Shown here in pieces: positions 34,748-43,063 of a DNA stretch of 64,000 nucleotides. Position 1 is the first letter of the stretch. Each line of letters starts with the position of its first letter. Below the pieces are notes generated by a model. It was not told the DNA's origin, did no database searches, and was given only the letters and a program-made list of their open reading frames with translations. Location of the stretch: assembly GCF_018362975.1 (NCBI RefSeq), contig NZ_CP074371.1, forward strand, positions 2,294,001 to 2,358,000, written 5' to 3'. The stretch is from Nocardia tengchongensis (lineage in GTDB: Bacteria; Actinomycetota; Actinomycetes; Mycobacteriales; Mycobacteriaceae). A program made the translations under genes and the position numbers.

Positions 34748-36388
34748 TCAGTGCGTCGGTGTCGTGGTCGGCGGCGCCGTGGTGGTGGTGACGGCCGGGG
34801 TCGTGGTCGGGACCGCGGTCGTGGTGACCGGCGGGGTGGTGGTGACCGGCGGCGTCGTGGTGTCCGGGGCGACCGTGGTGGTGACGGGCGGCGTCGTGGT
34901 GGCGGCCGCCGGGGCCTGGCCGCTGGTGGTGGTCGTGGAACCGGTTGCGGGAGTGGTGGTTCCGGGTTCGCCGGACTGCGGGGCGGCGGCCAGCGCGGCC
35001 GGCGCCTTCGACGTGGTGGTCGTGGTGGTGGTCGTCGTCGAGGTCAGCGTCTTCGGGTCGAGCTGGTGGGCCTGGGCCTGCTTGGCCAGTTCGGTGAGCC
35101 AGGCGGCGGCGTACTCCGCGGAGCTGACGGGCTTGCCGTTGTCCGGGTTGGAGTCGTGCCAGTAGTCGAAGTGGTGGCCGGTGCCGTTCGGGCCCAAGGT
35201 CAGGTTGTACGGATCGTTCATCACCACCGGGATGGTGTTCTGGTTGGTGGTGATCAGGCCGATGACCTCGTTGAAGACCTTCTGCGGCAGGTACGCCAGC
35301 GGCGACATGTTCTCGGCGGCGATATTGTCCGCGGCCACCGGGGTCGCGTTGGCCTGGTTCGGCTGGTAGCCGGGCTGCGACACCTTGAGCAGGACGTCGA
35401 GGAAGGTCTCCTTGCTCGTCCACCAGCCCGGGTTGTGCGCGATGTCGGCGAACGCGTTGCCCGCGATCTTGCCCAGCACGACCGCCACATCGATGCCGGT
35501 CGTCGGGTTGAGGCCCTCGTTCTGCATCTGGTCGGCATTGATCTGGCGGCCGACATTGATGGCGAGCTGCAGCAGCGAGATGTTCTTCGGCGCGGCGCAG
35601 GTGAGGTCGCCGTCGGAGCAGAAGGAGGCGATCCGGCCGTTCAGCGAGCCGAAGTCACCGGCCTGGTCGGGCAGCGCGCCCTGCCCGCCCGCGATCTGCT
35701 TGCCGGTCTGATAGCCCTGGTTGAAGTTGTCGGGGTGGCTGACGTCCTTCGCGCCCGGGAACGGGCCGTCGCCGGCCGTGCGTCCCGCGTCGGCGAGAAT
35801 GACCACGCCGGCGACATTGCCCGGGTCGACGATCCCGTATTTGCCGTCCGCGCCCGCGGTCTGGTGACCGATCTGCATCGCGACCCGGCGCACCACGTCC
35901 GCGCCTTCGGAATAGCCGACAATGGCGTACTTGGTGTTGGGGCAGGCCGCCGAGATATCCCGCATGACCTGCTCGGCATTGGCGACACCGGTATTCACGG
36001 CGTCCTCGTAGCTGTTCAGATTCGCGGGGTAGGAGATGTAAATGGCCGAATACGAATTCGAGTCGACCGATCCGCCCGGGGCGTTCACCACCGGGTCCAC
36101 CCAGTGGCTCTGGTAATCGTCGGACAAGGCGGCGGGCAGTTCGTTGCCGTTCGCGTCGACCAGCATCTTGGTGGTGCCGGACTGCGGTGAGTCGTTGCGG
36201 CCGGCGACCGAGATGGTCACCATGTCATGGCATTCGGTGACCGACGAGGTCAGCGCCGGATCGGCGGTCCTCGTGTCCGGTCCCGTCAGCGCGTAGGTGG
36301 CCGCGACCGCGGCCGCTACGCCCAGTACCGCAGGCGCGGCGACCGCCGACGCGATCCGATGTCGTTTCGCGAACCCGCGAATATCCAT
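34748..36388 (-). CDS. Secreted cutinase-like serine esterase with Thr/Pro-rich tail
   Basis: The 546-residue protein has an N-terminal signal/anchor (SAVAAPAVLGVAAAVAATYA) and a cutinase-type alpha/beta hydrolase core with the nucleophile in YAIVGYSEGADVVRR. Aspartate (SFCSDGDLTCA) and histidine (GTGHHFDYW) candidates follow. After residue ~440 it ends in a roughly 100-residue tail rich in Thr, Pro and Ala (TTTPPVTTT repeats) that is probably disordered and wall-spanning. Mycobacterial cutinase-like proteins act on lipids and esters; the natural substrate is unknown. It is co-directional with the lipase upstream (36534-37937). Confidence 0.88.
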   Translation of the reverse strand: MDIRGFAKRHRIASAVAAPAVLGVAAAVAATYALTGPDTRTADPALTSSVTECHDMVTISVAGRNDSPQSGTTKMLVDANGNELPAALSDDYQSHWVDPVVNAPGGSVDSNSYSAIYISYPANLNSYEDAVNTGVANAEQVMRDISAACPNTKYAIVGYSEGADVVRRVAMQIGHQTAGADGKYGIVDPGNVAGVVILADAGRTAGDGPFPGAKDVSHPDNFNQGYQTGKQIAGGQGALPDQAGDFGSLNGRIASFCSDGDLTCAAPKNISLLQLAINVGRQINADQMQNEGLNPTTGIDVAVVLGKIAGNAFADIAHNPGWWTSKETFLDVLLKVSQPGYQPNQANATPVAADNIAAENMSPLAYLPQKVFNEVIGLITTNQNTIPVVMNDPYNLTLGPNGTGHHFDYWHDSNPDNGKPVSSAEYAAAWLTELAKQAQAHQLDPKTLTSTTTTTTTTTSKAPAALAAAPQSGEPGTTTPATGSTTTTSGQAPAAATTTPPVTTTVAPDTTTPPVTTTPPVTTTAVPTTTPAVTTTTAPPTTTPTH

Positions 36389-36533
36389 GCCCGAATCCCC
36401 ATTTCACCCCGACAAGTGAACTGTCAGGCCCCGTACCTGACCGGGCCGTCTACCACCGTGGACGTCGTAAGTGGAGATCCGAGTGTTACTTCGGCGAATG
36501 ATTCGTTATCGCACCATGACCCGAATGGCCTGG

Positions 36534-37937
36534 TCAGGCGCCGATGGGCTTGCCGAAGAATGAGGCGAGCGTCTCACCCAGGGTGTCGCCCAGGGTTTGC
36601 AGCTCACCCGGTGTGCCGAGCATGGAGGGCATGTCGGTGGTGGAGCAGCCCGGCTGCGCGGCACGGCCGTCGAGGCGGTCGAACAGCCACATGAGCGCGG
36701 CGGGCCCGCCGCTGACTTCGGCGACGATGTGCTCGCTGGCCCAGTCCCGGGTGTAGGTCACCTGCGCGCCGGGCTGAGCGCAGTAGGTATCGACCAGCTG
36801 ATCGGTGGCGGGCAGCGGGAGGATCTCGTCCCAGCGCGAATGCCACACGAACAGCGGCATGTCCGGCAGGCTCTTACCCAGGCGGGTGTCCTCGAGCATG
36901 GCCTGGACGGCGGGTTCCCGCAGCGGGTCGGGGGAGTCGATCATGCCCGTGATGTTCAGGAACGGCAGCAGCGCGGTCTGATACTGCACGCAGAACGGCG
37001 CTTTCACGGTGCGCAGCAGCTGCCCGAGCGGATTCAGCTTCTGGTCCAGCAAGGCATTGAAGTCCGGGTACTCGCGGGAGAGGCCCAGTACCGCGCCCAG
37101 TACCAGGCCCGCGGTGGCCTGATTGTTGGCCATCAGCAGGGTCGCGCCCAGATCGGCGCCGGTGCCACCGGAGGCCGCGCCCACGATATTCAGTTCCGGC
37201 GCATAGGTTTTGCGCATCTCGGCGGCGTGCATGGTGGGCATGGAACCGCCCGAATAGCCGTACATCGCGACCGGCGTGCCCGCCCCGACCCCGAGCGGAG
37301 CGAAGGCGGTGGCGGCGCGAATGCCGTCCAGGGTGATCCGGCCGCCCAGCGGGCCCGCCGCGTACGCCGAATTCGGGCCCTCGTGATCGGGGATCACCAC
37401 CGCGTAGCCCTTCTGCAACGCGGACTGCGCGAACAGGAATTCGGCGGGGGCGACGATCTGACCAAGGAAGGGCGCGGCCGAAAGATGTTGCAGCGCATAG
37501 GAAGGGCTGCAGTAGCCCTGGGTGGAGTCCTCGGCGATCTGCACCGAGAGCAGCTTGCGCGGGGTCGGCGACGTGCCGCGCGGCTTGATCAGCGTGGCCA
37601 CCGCGGGGATCGCCGCATCGCGACCGTCGTTGGAGCGGTAGGACACCTGCCAGGCGTCCACATTGAGTGGGATCAGCCCGAAGTTGCCGAGGTTGACCTG
37701 CCGGGCCGCGATGATCTCGCCCGGCGCGGCGGCCGCCACCACGTTCGCGGGCGGGTTGTAGAAGCCCGGATCGAGTTCCGGGGGTAGTGGCAGCACCTGC
37801 GCCGGTGCGATCGGAGGCAGTGCCGGCTCGGCCGGATCGGCCTGCGCCGGCCCCACCGTGAATGCCGCCGCCACCAGTGCCGTGATGGACACCGTCCCGA
37901 TGCGTACGAGCCGCCCGGTCAGTCGCCTGGTCTTCAT
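36534..37937 (-). CDS. Secretory lipase (LIP family)
   Basis: The 467-residue protein has a signal peptide ending AQADP, a proline-rich start and the LIP-family alpha/beta hydrolase: YSPSYALQ-like substrate region (GYCSPSYALQHLS), VIPDHEGPNSAYAAG, nucleophile motif GYSGGSMPTM, Asp in WHSRWDEILPLP and His in ASEHIVAEV. Such enzymes release fatty acids from triacylglycerols outside the cell. The 145 bases between this gene and the next show no terminator, so co-transcription with the cutinase-like gene is possible. Confidence 0.92.
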   Translation of the reverse strand: MKTRRLTGRLVRIGTVSITALVAAAFTVGPAQADPAEPALPPIAPAQVLPLPPELDPGFYNPPANVVAAAAPGEIIAARQVNLGNFGLIPLNVDAWQVSYRSNDGRDAAIPAVATLIKPRGTSPTPRKLLSVQIAEDSTQGYCSPSYALQHLSAAPFLGQIVAPAEFLFAQSALQKGYAVVIPDHEGPNSAYAAGPLGGRITLDGIRAATAFAPLGVGAGTPVAMYGYSGGSMPTMHAAEMRKTYAPELNIVGAASGGTGADLGATLLMANNQATAGLVLGAVLGLSREYPDFNALLDQKLNPLGQLLRTVKAPFCVQYQTALLPFLNITGMIDSPDPLREPAVQAMLEDTRLGKSLPDMPLFVWHSRWDEILPLPATDQLVDTYCAQPGAQVTYTRDWASEHIVAEVSGGPAALMWLFDRLDGRAAQPGCSTTDMPSMLGTPGELQTLGDTLGETLASFFGKPIGA

Positions 37938-38231
37938 CGACCCACTTCCTCACCCTGAATCCCCATTTGTGAGACTGCATAGTCTCAATATTGCCGGGAT
38001 CACTGTGCCACAGCTGTGACCGGGCTCGCAATATCCGTGAGCGACGGAAACGAGGGTTGGCTGGAACGGGCAAACCGCACCTTCTTGACCGAAAACCTGC
38101 TGCCCGCATTCCCACCACCCACCCGGAACCGAAGTAGCTCCGCGCGAACACCCCGCCGCCCGTGTCATCTGCGGATGCCGAGCGGTGTTTTTTTCGTCGG
38201 GCTGTCACGCCGCCACGACTTCCGGCGTCTT

Positions 38232-38734
38232 ATGGCCATGAATAACAGCATGGAACCCCGAATCAACCTGTACGCCAACGCCGTCGGCGCCAAGCTCGGC
38301 AAGCGCTTCGCGAGTGTGGGCCTGGCCCTCCAGCAGTCCGGGTTGCCGAAATCGCTGCTCGAACTGGTCGAGCTGCGGGCCAGCCAGATCAACGGCTGCG
38401 GCTTCTGCGCGGACGCGCACACCAAGGAATTGGCCGCCGCCGGCGAACCGGCCGTCCGCATCAATCTGGTGGCCACCTGGCGCGAATCCACCGTGTTCAC
38501 CGAGCCCGAACAGGCCGCTCTGGCCCTCACCGAAGAGGCACCCGGCTGGCCGACGCGAGCCCCGGCGTCTCCGACGAAACCTGGTCCCTGGTCCGCAAGC
38601 ACTACGACGAGGACGAAGCGGCGGCCCTCGTCTACGCCATCGCCTTGATCAATGCCGCCAACCGCCTCGGGGTCATCACCAAGACCAAAGGCGGCTCCTA
38701 CGAGCCCGGCACTTTCGAGAAGATGGCGGACTGA
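38232..38734 (+). CDS. AhpD/carboxymuconolactone-decarboxylase-like protein, frameshifted near 38548
   Basis: The product begins MAMNNSMEPRINLYANAVGA and has the AhpD core CGFCADAHTKEL with its CxxC and His, the redox centre of alkylhydroperoxidase D-like proteins. The frame breaks at EEAPGWPTR. The correct continuation (LADASPGVSDETWSLVRKHY, ending FEKMAD) is in another frame and fits if CCCGG at about 38549 were CCCCGG. The corrected length is about 167 residues, normal for the family. ATG 38238 and 38250 are alternative starts. It is divergent from the lipase gene; 37938-38231 shows no other gene. Confidence 0.82.
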
Positions 38735-38803
38735 TCCGGACCGGATCGGGCTGTGGCGACCGCACTGGCGCACGGCGGGGCTCGGAGGTGGCAGGCTAGC
38801 GGC

Positions 38804-39013
38804 ATGGCCGATGAACCGGAAGTCCAGCAGGATCTAGAGAACGACGCGGCGGAAACGCCTGCGGAAGCCACGAAACGGAAGTTCCGGGAAGCGCTCGAAC
38901 GCAAGAACGGTCACGCCACCGCCGGTGGGGCCGGTCAGAATGCCGCCAAGGTGCGTGGCACCCACGCTCAGGCGGGAGGCAAGCGCACCTTCCGCCGCAG
39001 GGCGGGCGGATAA
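38804..39013 (+). CDS. Small DUF5302-like protein
   Basis: This 69-residue protein reads MADEPEVQQDLENDAAETPA, then KRKFREALERKNGH and a basic tail GKRTFRRRAGG. The pattern (acidic start, KRKFREALERK, terminal RRK/FRR) is that of the actinobacterial DUF5302 family, recalled from memory. It is probably a small cytoplasmic protein of unknown role. A hairpin follows directly. Confidence 0.75.
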   Translation: MADEPEVQQDLENDAAETPAEATKRKFREALERKNGHATAGGAGQNAAKVRGTHAQAGGKRTFRRRAGG

Positions 39014-39020
39014 CACCGAA

Positions 39021-39047
39021 ACCCCCGGCAGCAGGACTGCCGGGGGT
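39021..39047 (+). terminator. Terminator after the DUF5302-like gene
   Basis: A perfect 11-bp stem ACCCCCGGCAG (39021-39031) with its complement (39037-39047), 8 bases after the stop and 35 bases before the stop of the convergent reductase gene. Confidence 0.85.
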
Positions 39048-39081
39048 CGGGGAGGTTTCGGTCCAAGGGGGCGGGGAGTGG

Positions 39082-39954
39082 TCAGGCGCCGAAGTCGGCG
39101 CGGTGGTCGGCGGCCCACTCGGACAGCGGGCGTCCGGGCTTGCCGGTGACGACGGTGGCGGGGCGCACCCGGTCGGGGGTGGTGAGGGTGTCGGACCAGT
39201 AGTCCAGCAGCATCTTCATGATCGGCTCGGGGATGAATTGCGAAGTCTCGGCGCGGAATTCGTCGGCGGTGATCTCGATCAGCGGAATCTCCCGGCCCAG
39301 CGCGGCGGCCAGCGTGGCGACCTGCTCGGCGCGGGTCAGCGCCTGCGGGCCGGTGATCGGGATGATCTGCCCGCTGTAGTCATCGGACAGCAGGGTTTCG
39401 GCGGCGGCCTCGGCGACGTCGAATTCGTGGATCGGAGCCTGCGCGGACCCCAGGTACGGGGCGCGGATCGGTGCGCCCGAGCTGATCTGCCAACGCCATT
39501 CGAGCAGGTTGTTGGCGAAAGTGCCGGGGCGCAGGATCGTCCATCCGCCGGTGCGGTCGGTCACGGCCGCTTCGATGGCGCTGTGGTGCAGCTGGCTGGC
39601 CGAGCCCCGGTCGCGGGGGAACTCCATGGCCGCGGCCAGCGAGGACAGCACGGTGAAGCGCCCGACCCCGGCGGCGACGGCCGCGTCGAGGAACACCTCG
39701 ATGCCGCGGGTGGGGAAGACGAACACGGCATCGACGCCGTCGAAGACCTGCGCGCCGAGCGTTCCGGCATCGGTGAGGTCGCCGGCGACGACCTCGACCG
39801 CTGCGGGCAGGTTCGCGTCCTCGGGCTTGCGGGTCAGCGCGCGGACCGTGGCGCCGCGGGCGAGGAGGGTGGTGACCAGGTGCCGGCCGACCGCGCCGGT
39901 GGCGCCGGTGACGAGGACGGTGGGGCGGGAGTTGCGAGTCTCTGTGCTGCTCAT
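39082..39954 (-). CDS. NmrA/SDR-like NAD(P)-binding protein
   Basis: The 290-residue protein begins MSSTETRNSRPTVLVTGATG with the Rossmann motif GATGAVG and basic residue pattern RALTRKPED (NADP preference). Substrate-region motifs SSLAAAMEF and ILRPGTFANNLLEW follow. The catalytic YxxxK of classical SDRs is not obvious, as in NmrA-type sensors and quinone reductases such as QorB. Function: redox enzyme or redox sensor. Divergent from the DoxX-like gene. Confidence 0.87.
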   Translation of the reverse strand: MSSTETRNSRPTVLVTGATGAVGRHLVTTLLARGATVRALTRKPEDANLPAAVEVVAGDLTDAGTLGAQVFDGVDAVFVFPTRGIEVFLDAAVAAGVGRFTVLSSLAAAMEFPRDRGSASQLHHSAIEAAVTDRTGGWTILRPGTFANNLLEWRWQISSGAPIRAPYLGSAQAPIHEFDVAEAAAETLLSDDYSGQIIPITGPQALTRAEQVATLAAALGREIPLIEITADEFRAETSQFIPEPIMKMLLDYWSDTLTTPDRVRPATVVTGKPGRPLSEWAADHRADFGA

Positions 39955-40058
39955 GACATGAATGTTTCCGGTAAAGCCCCTGCTCCCACATCACGAGAAT
40001 TCGTTATTTACTGCGCCCGTACGTGTCACAACCGGGCCGTGCGGTCGGTCATGAAGGC

Positions 40059-40475
40059 ATGACCATCGCACACACCTGGCCCGGATGGGTCGCCACCGCT
40101 TTCCTCTGGTTCCTCGCCCTCGAGTTCTCGATGGGCGCGATCACCAAGTTCTGGCCCGGCCCCACCTTCTTCGGGCCCGCCTACTCGATCAAGTTCCCGG
40201 AGTGGGGCTGGCCCGCCTGGTCGCGTTTCGTCGTCGGCGGCATCGAAGGCGTTTGCGCGCTGCTGCTGGTGATCCCGTTCCACGAGGCCAGATTCCTCGC
40301 CGCCGCACTCTTGATCCTGGTGCTGACCGGTGCCGTGGTCACCCACATCATCAACCACCACGGACCGAAGGAAAGTACCGCTGCCCCACTGCATTTGGCT
40401 ATCATGGTGATCATCGCCCTCGCCACCTGGCCGCCGCACTGGACCGATGTGGTTCAGCCGCGGCAGTGGTCGTAG
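40059..40475 (+). CDS. DoxX-like small membrane protein
   Basis: The 138-residue protein has four predicted membrane helices (ATAFLWFLALEFSMGAI, FVVGGIEGVCALLLVIPFHE, FLAAALLILVLTGAVVTHII, LAIMVIIALATWPP). The overall DoxX-type layout includes a conserved GAITKFWP near the end of helix 1. These proteins are of uncertain function, sometimes linked to thiol or oxidative stress. It runs convergent with arsR1, seven bases apart. Confidence 0.75.
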   Translation: MTIAHTWPGWVATAFLWFLALEFSMGAITKFWPGPTFFGPAYSIKFPEWGWPAWSRFVVGGIEGVCALLLVIPFHEARFLAAALLILVLTGAVVTHIINHHGPKESTAAPLHLAIMVIIALATWPPHWTDVVQPRQWS

Positions 40476-40482
40476 CGGGTGT

Positions 40483-40842
40483 TCAGCGGCAGCAGTTCGG
40501 GTCGAGGACCAGGCACAACGCCGAGAGCGCGTCGCGCAGAGCGCGGTGGTAGGTGTTCATCCCGCGACGTTCGGATTCGACCAGTCCGGCCTTCTTGAGC
40601 TGGCCGAGGTGGTGGCTGACGGTCGATTCGGCGAGGTCGACGGCCTCGGCCAGCTCACCGGTGTTCCGTGCCCCGGTGGGGTCGGTGAGCAGCAGGGACA
40701 GCAGCTTCACTCGCGCCGGATCGGCAATGGCCTTGAGCCGCAGGGCGATTGCGAGGGCGGCCGCGTCGTCGATCGGTCCGGCCGCGACGGGCGTGCAGCA
40801 GACCGGGGCGGACATGTCGATCACGGGCAGCGCCTTGGGCAT
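40483..40842 (-). CDS. arsR: ArsR-family metalloregulator 1
   Basis: The 119-residue protein has an ArsR/SmtB winged helix (ALRLKAIADPARVKLLSLLL, LAEAVDLAESTVSHHLGQLK). Cysteine pairs sit near the N-terminus (APVCCTP) and at the very C-terminus (LDPNCCR), candidates for an arsenite or thiophilic-metal site of an actinobacterial type. It is divergent from the arsI/cadI gene, and two GACATATGTC-like sites lie between them, so it probably represses both. Confidence 0.92.
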   Translation of the reverse strand: MPKALPVIDMSAPVCCTPVAAGPIDDAAALAIALRLKAIADPARVKLLSLLLTDPTGARNTGELAEAVDLAESTVSHHLGQLKKAGLVESERRGMNTYHRALRDALSALCLVLDPNCCR

Positions 40843-40865
40843 GAATCCACCGTACCAACCTTCTT

Positions 40866-40921
40866 GACATATGTCGAAAAGGTGGCGCAGACTCGGGGTT
40901 ACCAGTTCTTCGATATATGTC
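40866..40921. promoter_or_regulatory. Paired ArsR operator candidates between arsR1 and arsI
   Basis: GACATATGTC (40866-40875), a perfect 10-base palindrome, and GATATATGTC (40912-40921) lie 46 bases apart between the divergent genes. TTGACA at 40865 may be a -35 element overlapped by the first site. Such paired elements fit repression by the adjacent ArsR. Confidence 0.55.
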
Positions 40922-40943
40922 TCACAAGTGGAGGTACGGTCTC

Positions 40944-41474
40944 ATGTCCCGTGTTCAGCTCGCCCTCAATGTCGATGACCTCGATCAGGCGGTCACCTTC
41001 TACTCGACGCTGTTCAAGGTCGAACCGGCCAAGCGCAAGCCGGGGTACGCCAACTTCGCCATCGCGGAGCCCCCGCTCAAGCTGGTGTTGATCGAGAACC
41101 CCGGTCACGGCGGCAGCCTCAACCACCTCGGCGTCGAGGTCGAATCCAGCGACCAGGTCCACGGTGAGATCGCCCGGTTGTCGGCCGCGGGCATGTTCAC
41201 CGAGGAGCAGATCGCGACCACCTGTTGCTTCGCCACCCAGGACAAGGTGTGGGTGACCGCGCCCGACGCCGAGCGCTGGGAGGTCTACACCGTCCTGGCC
41301 GACAGCGAAACCTTCGGCACCGCACCGGTGTTGACCTCCGGCGAGACCGCCGACGACGCACAGGCCATGGCGATCTGCTGCGGCACCGCCGAGGAAGCCG
41401 CCGCCGAGGGCGCGTGCTGCGGCAGCTCCGCCAAGGCCGACGCGGTGGCCTCGGGCGCGTCCTGCTGCGGCTGA
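40944..41474 (+). CDS. arsI: ArsI/CadI-family dioxygenase or metal-binding protein
   Basis: The 176-residue VOC-fold protein begins MSRVQLALNVDDLDQAVTFY. Candidate Fe(II) ligands Gln5, His61 (LNHLGVEV) and Glu113 (RWEVYTV), and the thiol pair Cys94-Cys95 (TTCCFATQDK), match ArsI C-As lyases, which demethylate trivalent methylarsenicals. The same family includes mycobacterial CadI, induced by cadmium. A C-terminal extension has three further CC pairs (AICCG, GACCG, SCCG), which may hold metal. GGAGG lies ten bases before ATG 40944. It is the first gene of the rightward arsenic locus. Confidence 0.9.
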   Translation: MSRVQLALNVDDLDQAVTFYSTLFKVEPAKRKPGYANFAIAEPPLKLVLIENPGHGGSLNHLGVEVESSDQVHGEIARLSAAGMFTEEQIATTCCFATQDKVWVTAPDAERWEVYTVLADSETFGTAPVLTSGETADDAQAMAICCGTAEEAAAEGACCGSSAKADAVASGASCCG

Positions 41475-41515
41475 GCAGCGGATTCGTTCACCCGCCATTC
41501 GCTTGCCAACGGATT

Positions 41516-41535
41516 CGATATCCATCAATATCGAC
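41516..41535 (+). promoter_or_regulatory. ArsR operator candidate before arsR2
   Basis: TCGATAT (41516-41522) and ATATCGA (41529-41535) form a perfect inverted repeat with a six-base spacer, ending two bases before the GTG start of arsR2. It shares the GATAT core with the sites before arsI. Its closeness to the start suggests a leaderless or very short leader transcript. Confidence 0.6.
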
Positions 41536-41537
41536 CC

Positions 41538-41915
41538 GTGTCGAAACAAGAACTGCCGCTGCTGGGCGTGACCTCACCCGCATGTGAGGTCACGCCCCTG
41601 GCCCGCCAACCCTTGACGCCGCAGGCCGCCACGGACCTGGCCGCGGTCTTCAAGGCGCTGTCGGACCCGGTTCGGCTGCGGCTGCTGTCGCTCGTCGCCA
41701 GCCACGCCGGGCAGGAGGCTTGCGTGTGCGACATCTCCGCCGGCTTCGATGTTTCGCAACCCACCATCTCCCACCACCTGAAGGTGCTGCGCGAGGCCGG
41801 GCTGCTGTCGAGCGAGCGGCGCGGGTCCTGGGTGTACTACCGGGTCGAGCCCGCCGCCCTGCGCCAGCTGTCGACGCTGCTGGACATCACGCTGCCCGAG
41901 GCGGTCACCCGATGA
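41538..41915 (+). CDS. arsR: ArsR-family metalloregulator 2
   Basis: The 125-residue repressor starts at GTG 41538 and has the classic ArsR metal motif in the recognition helix region: QEACVCDISAGFDVSQPTIS, with CVCD matching the CxC of ELCVCDL. An additional Cys lies near the N-terminus (TSPACEVTP). It leads the arsR-aqp-arsC-tauD operon and overlaps the aquaporin start by four bases (ATGA). It should release DNA on binding As(III). Confidence 0.93.
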   Translation: MSKQELPLLGVTSPACEVTPLARQPLTPQAATDLAAVFKALSDPVRLRLLSLVASHAGQEACVCDISAGFDVSQPTISHHLKVLREAGLLSSERRGSWVYYRVEPAALRQLSTLLDITLPEAVTR

Positions 41916-42625
41916 GCCTCCTGGGACGCCGGCTCCTGGCCGAGTTCATCGGTACCGCGCTGCTGGTGTGCGTGGTCGTCGGCTCCGGCATCGCGGCCCA
42001 GCAGCTGTCGGCGCACGATGTCGGACTCCAGTTGCTGGAGAACTCGACGGCCACAGTGTTCGGTCTCGGGATCCTGATCCTGACGCTCGGCCCGGTCTCC
42101 GGTGCGCATTTCAACCCTGTTGTCTCGGTCGCGGATTGGTGGGCGGGCCGCCGCGCCGGCACCGGCTTGACCACCCCCGACCTGGCAGCCTACATCGGTG
42201 CGCAGGTCCTCGGCGGGATCGCCGGTTCGGTGCTGGCCAACATCATGTTCGACCTGCCCGCCGTCCAGATCTCCGGCCATCATCGGGTCACCAGCGGTCA
42301 CCTGGTCGGTGAGGTGGTCGCCACCGCCGGCCTGATCGCGGTGATCTTCGCACTCGCCCGCACCGGTCGCGCCGCGCTCTCGGCCGTCGTCGTCGCCGCC
42401 TACATCGGCTCGGCGTACTGGTTCACCAGTTCCACCAGCTTCGCCAACCCGGCGGTCACGACGGGACGGATCTTCTCCGACACCTTCGCCGGTATCGCCC
42501 CCGCATCGGCCCCCGCCTTCATCGCCGCCCAAATCATCGGCGCCGCAATCGGATTCACCCTGATCGGGTTGCTGTATCCCGGCCCCGTCCCGGCCGAGAA
42601 CATCGTCACCCCCAACCCCTCCTGA
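41912..42625 (+). CDS. aqpS: Aquaporin/glycerol-facilitator, AqpS-like arsenite channel
   Basis: The 237-residue MIP-family protein has six helices and two half-helix motifs, HFNPVVSVADWW (NPV in place of the first NPA) and FANPAVTTGR. In Sinorhizobium AqpS and related actinobacterial channels, an aquaporin replaces the ArsB/Acr3 pump and lets arsenite made by ArsC leave down its gradient. The fit with arsR before and arsC after makes that role likely. It is coupled to arsR2. Confidence 0.9.
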   Translation: MSLLGRRLLAEFIGTALLVCVVVGSGIAAQQLSAHDVGLQLLENSTATVFGLGILILTLGPVSGAHFNPVVSVADWWAGRRAGTGLTTPDLAAYIGAQVLGGIAGSVLANIMFDLPAVQISGHHRVTSGHLVGEVVATAGLIAVIFALARTGRAALSAVVVAAYIGSAYWFTSSTSFANPAVTTGRIFSDTFAGIAPASAPAFIAAQIIGAAIGFTLIGLLYPGPVPAENIVTPNPS

Positions 42626-42641
42626 AAGGTCGTGCCCGCTG

Positions 42642-43063
42642 ATGAGCGCGAAACCCAGCGTGCTGTTCGTCTGCGTCCACAACGCCGGCCGCTCGCAAAT
42701 GGCGCAGGGCTTCCTCGCCCACCTCGCCGGTGACGCCATCGAGGTCCGTTCCGCCGGAACCGCACCCGCCGAAACCATCAACCCGTCCGCGGCGGCCGCG
42801 ATGGCCGAACTCGGCATCGACATCACCGCGCAGACGCCGAAGGTCCTCACGCCCGACACCGTGCAGACTTCGACCGTCGTCATCACCATGGGCTGCGGCG
42901 ACACCTGCCCGTATTTCCCGGCGTCGACTACCGCGACTGGGCACTCGACGATCCCGCGGGCAAGGGGGTCGAGGCCGTGCGGCCCATTCGCGACGAAATC
43001 CGCACGCGGGTCGAACAACTCGTCAAGGAACTGCTCGATCCCGGTCAGGGGCCAACGCGATGA
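42642..43063 (+). CDS. arsC: Arsenate reductase ArsC (LMW-phosphatase type), frameshifted near 42918
   Basis: The product begins MSAKPSVLFVCVHNAGRSQM with the CX5R loop (CVHNAGR) of the low-molecular-weight phosphatase fold. Further motifs are EVRSAGTAPAETINPSA and TMGCGDTCPYFP with the conserved C-terminal Cys residues. After CPYFP the frame is wrong; the true end (GVDYRDWALDDPAGKGVEAV through LLDPGQGPTR) lies in another frame, restored if CCCGG at about 42917 were CCCCGG. Corrected length is about 140 residues. It reduces arsenate to arsenite, probably with mycoredoxin or thioredoxin. Its corrected stop overlaps the dioxygenase start (ATGA). Confidence 0.9.
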
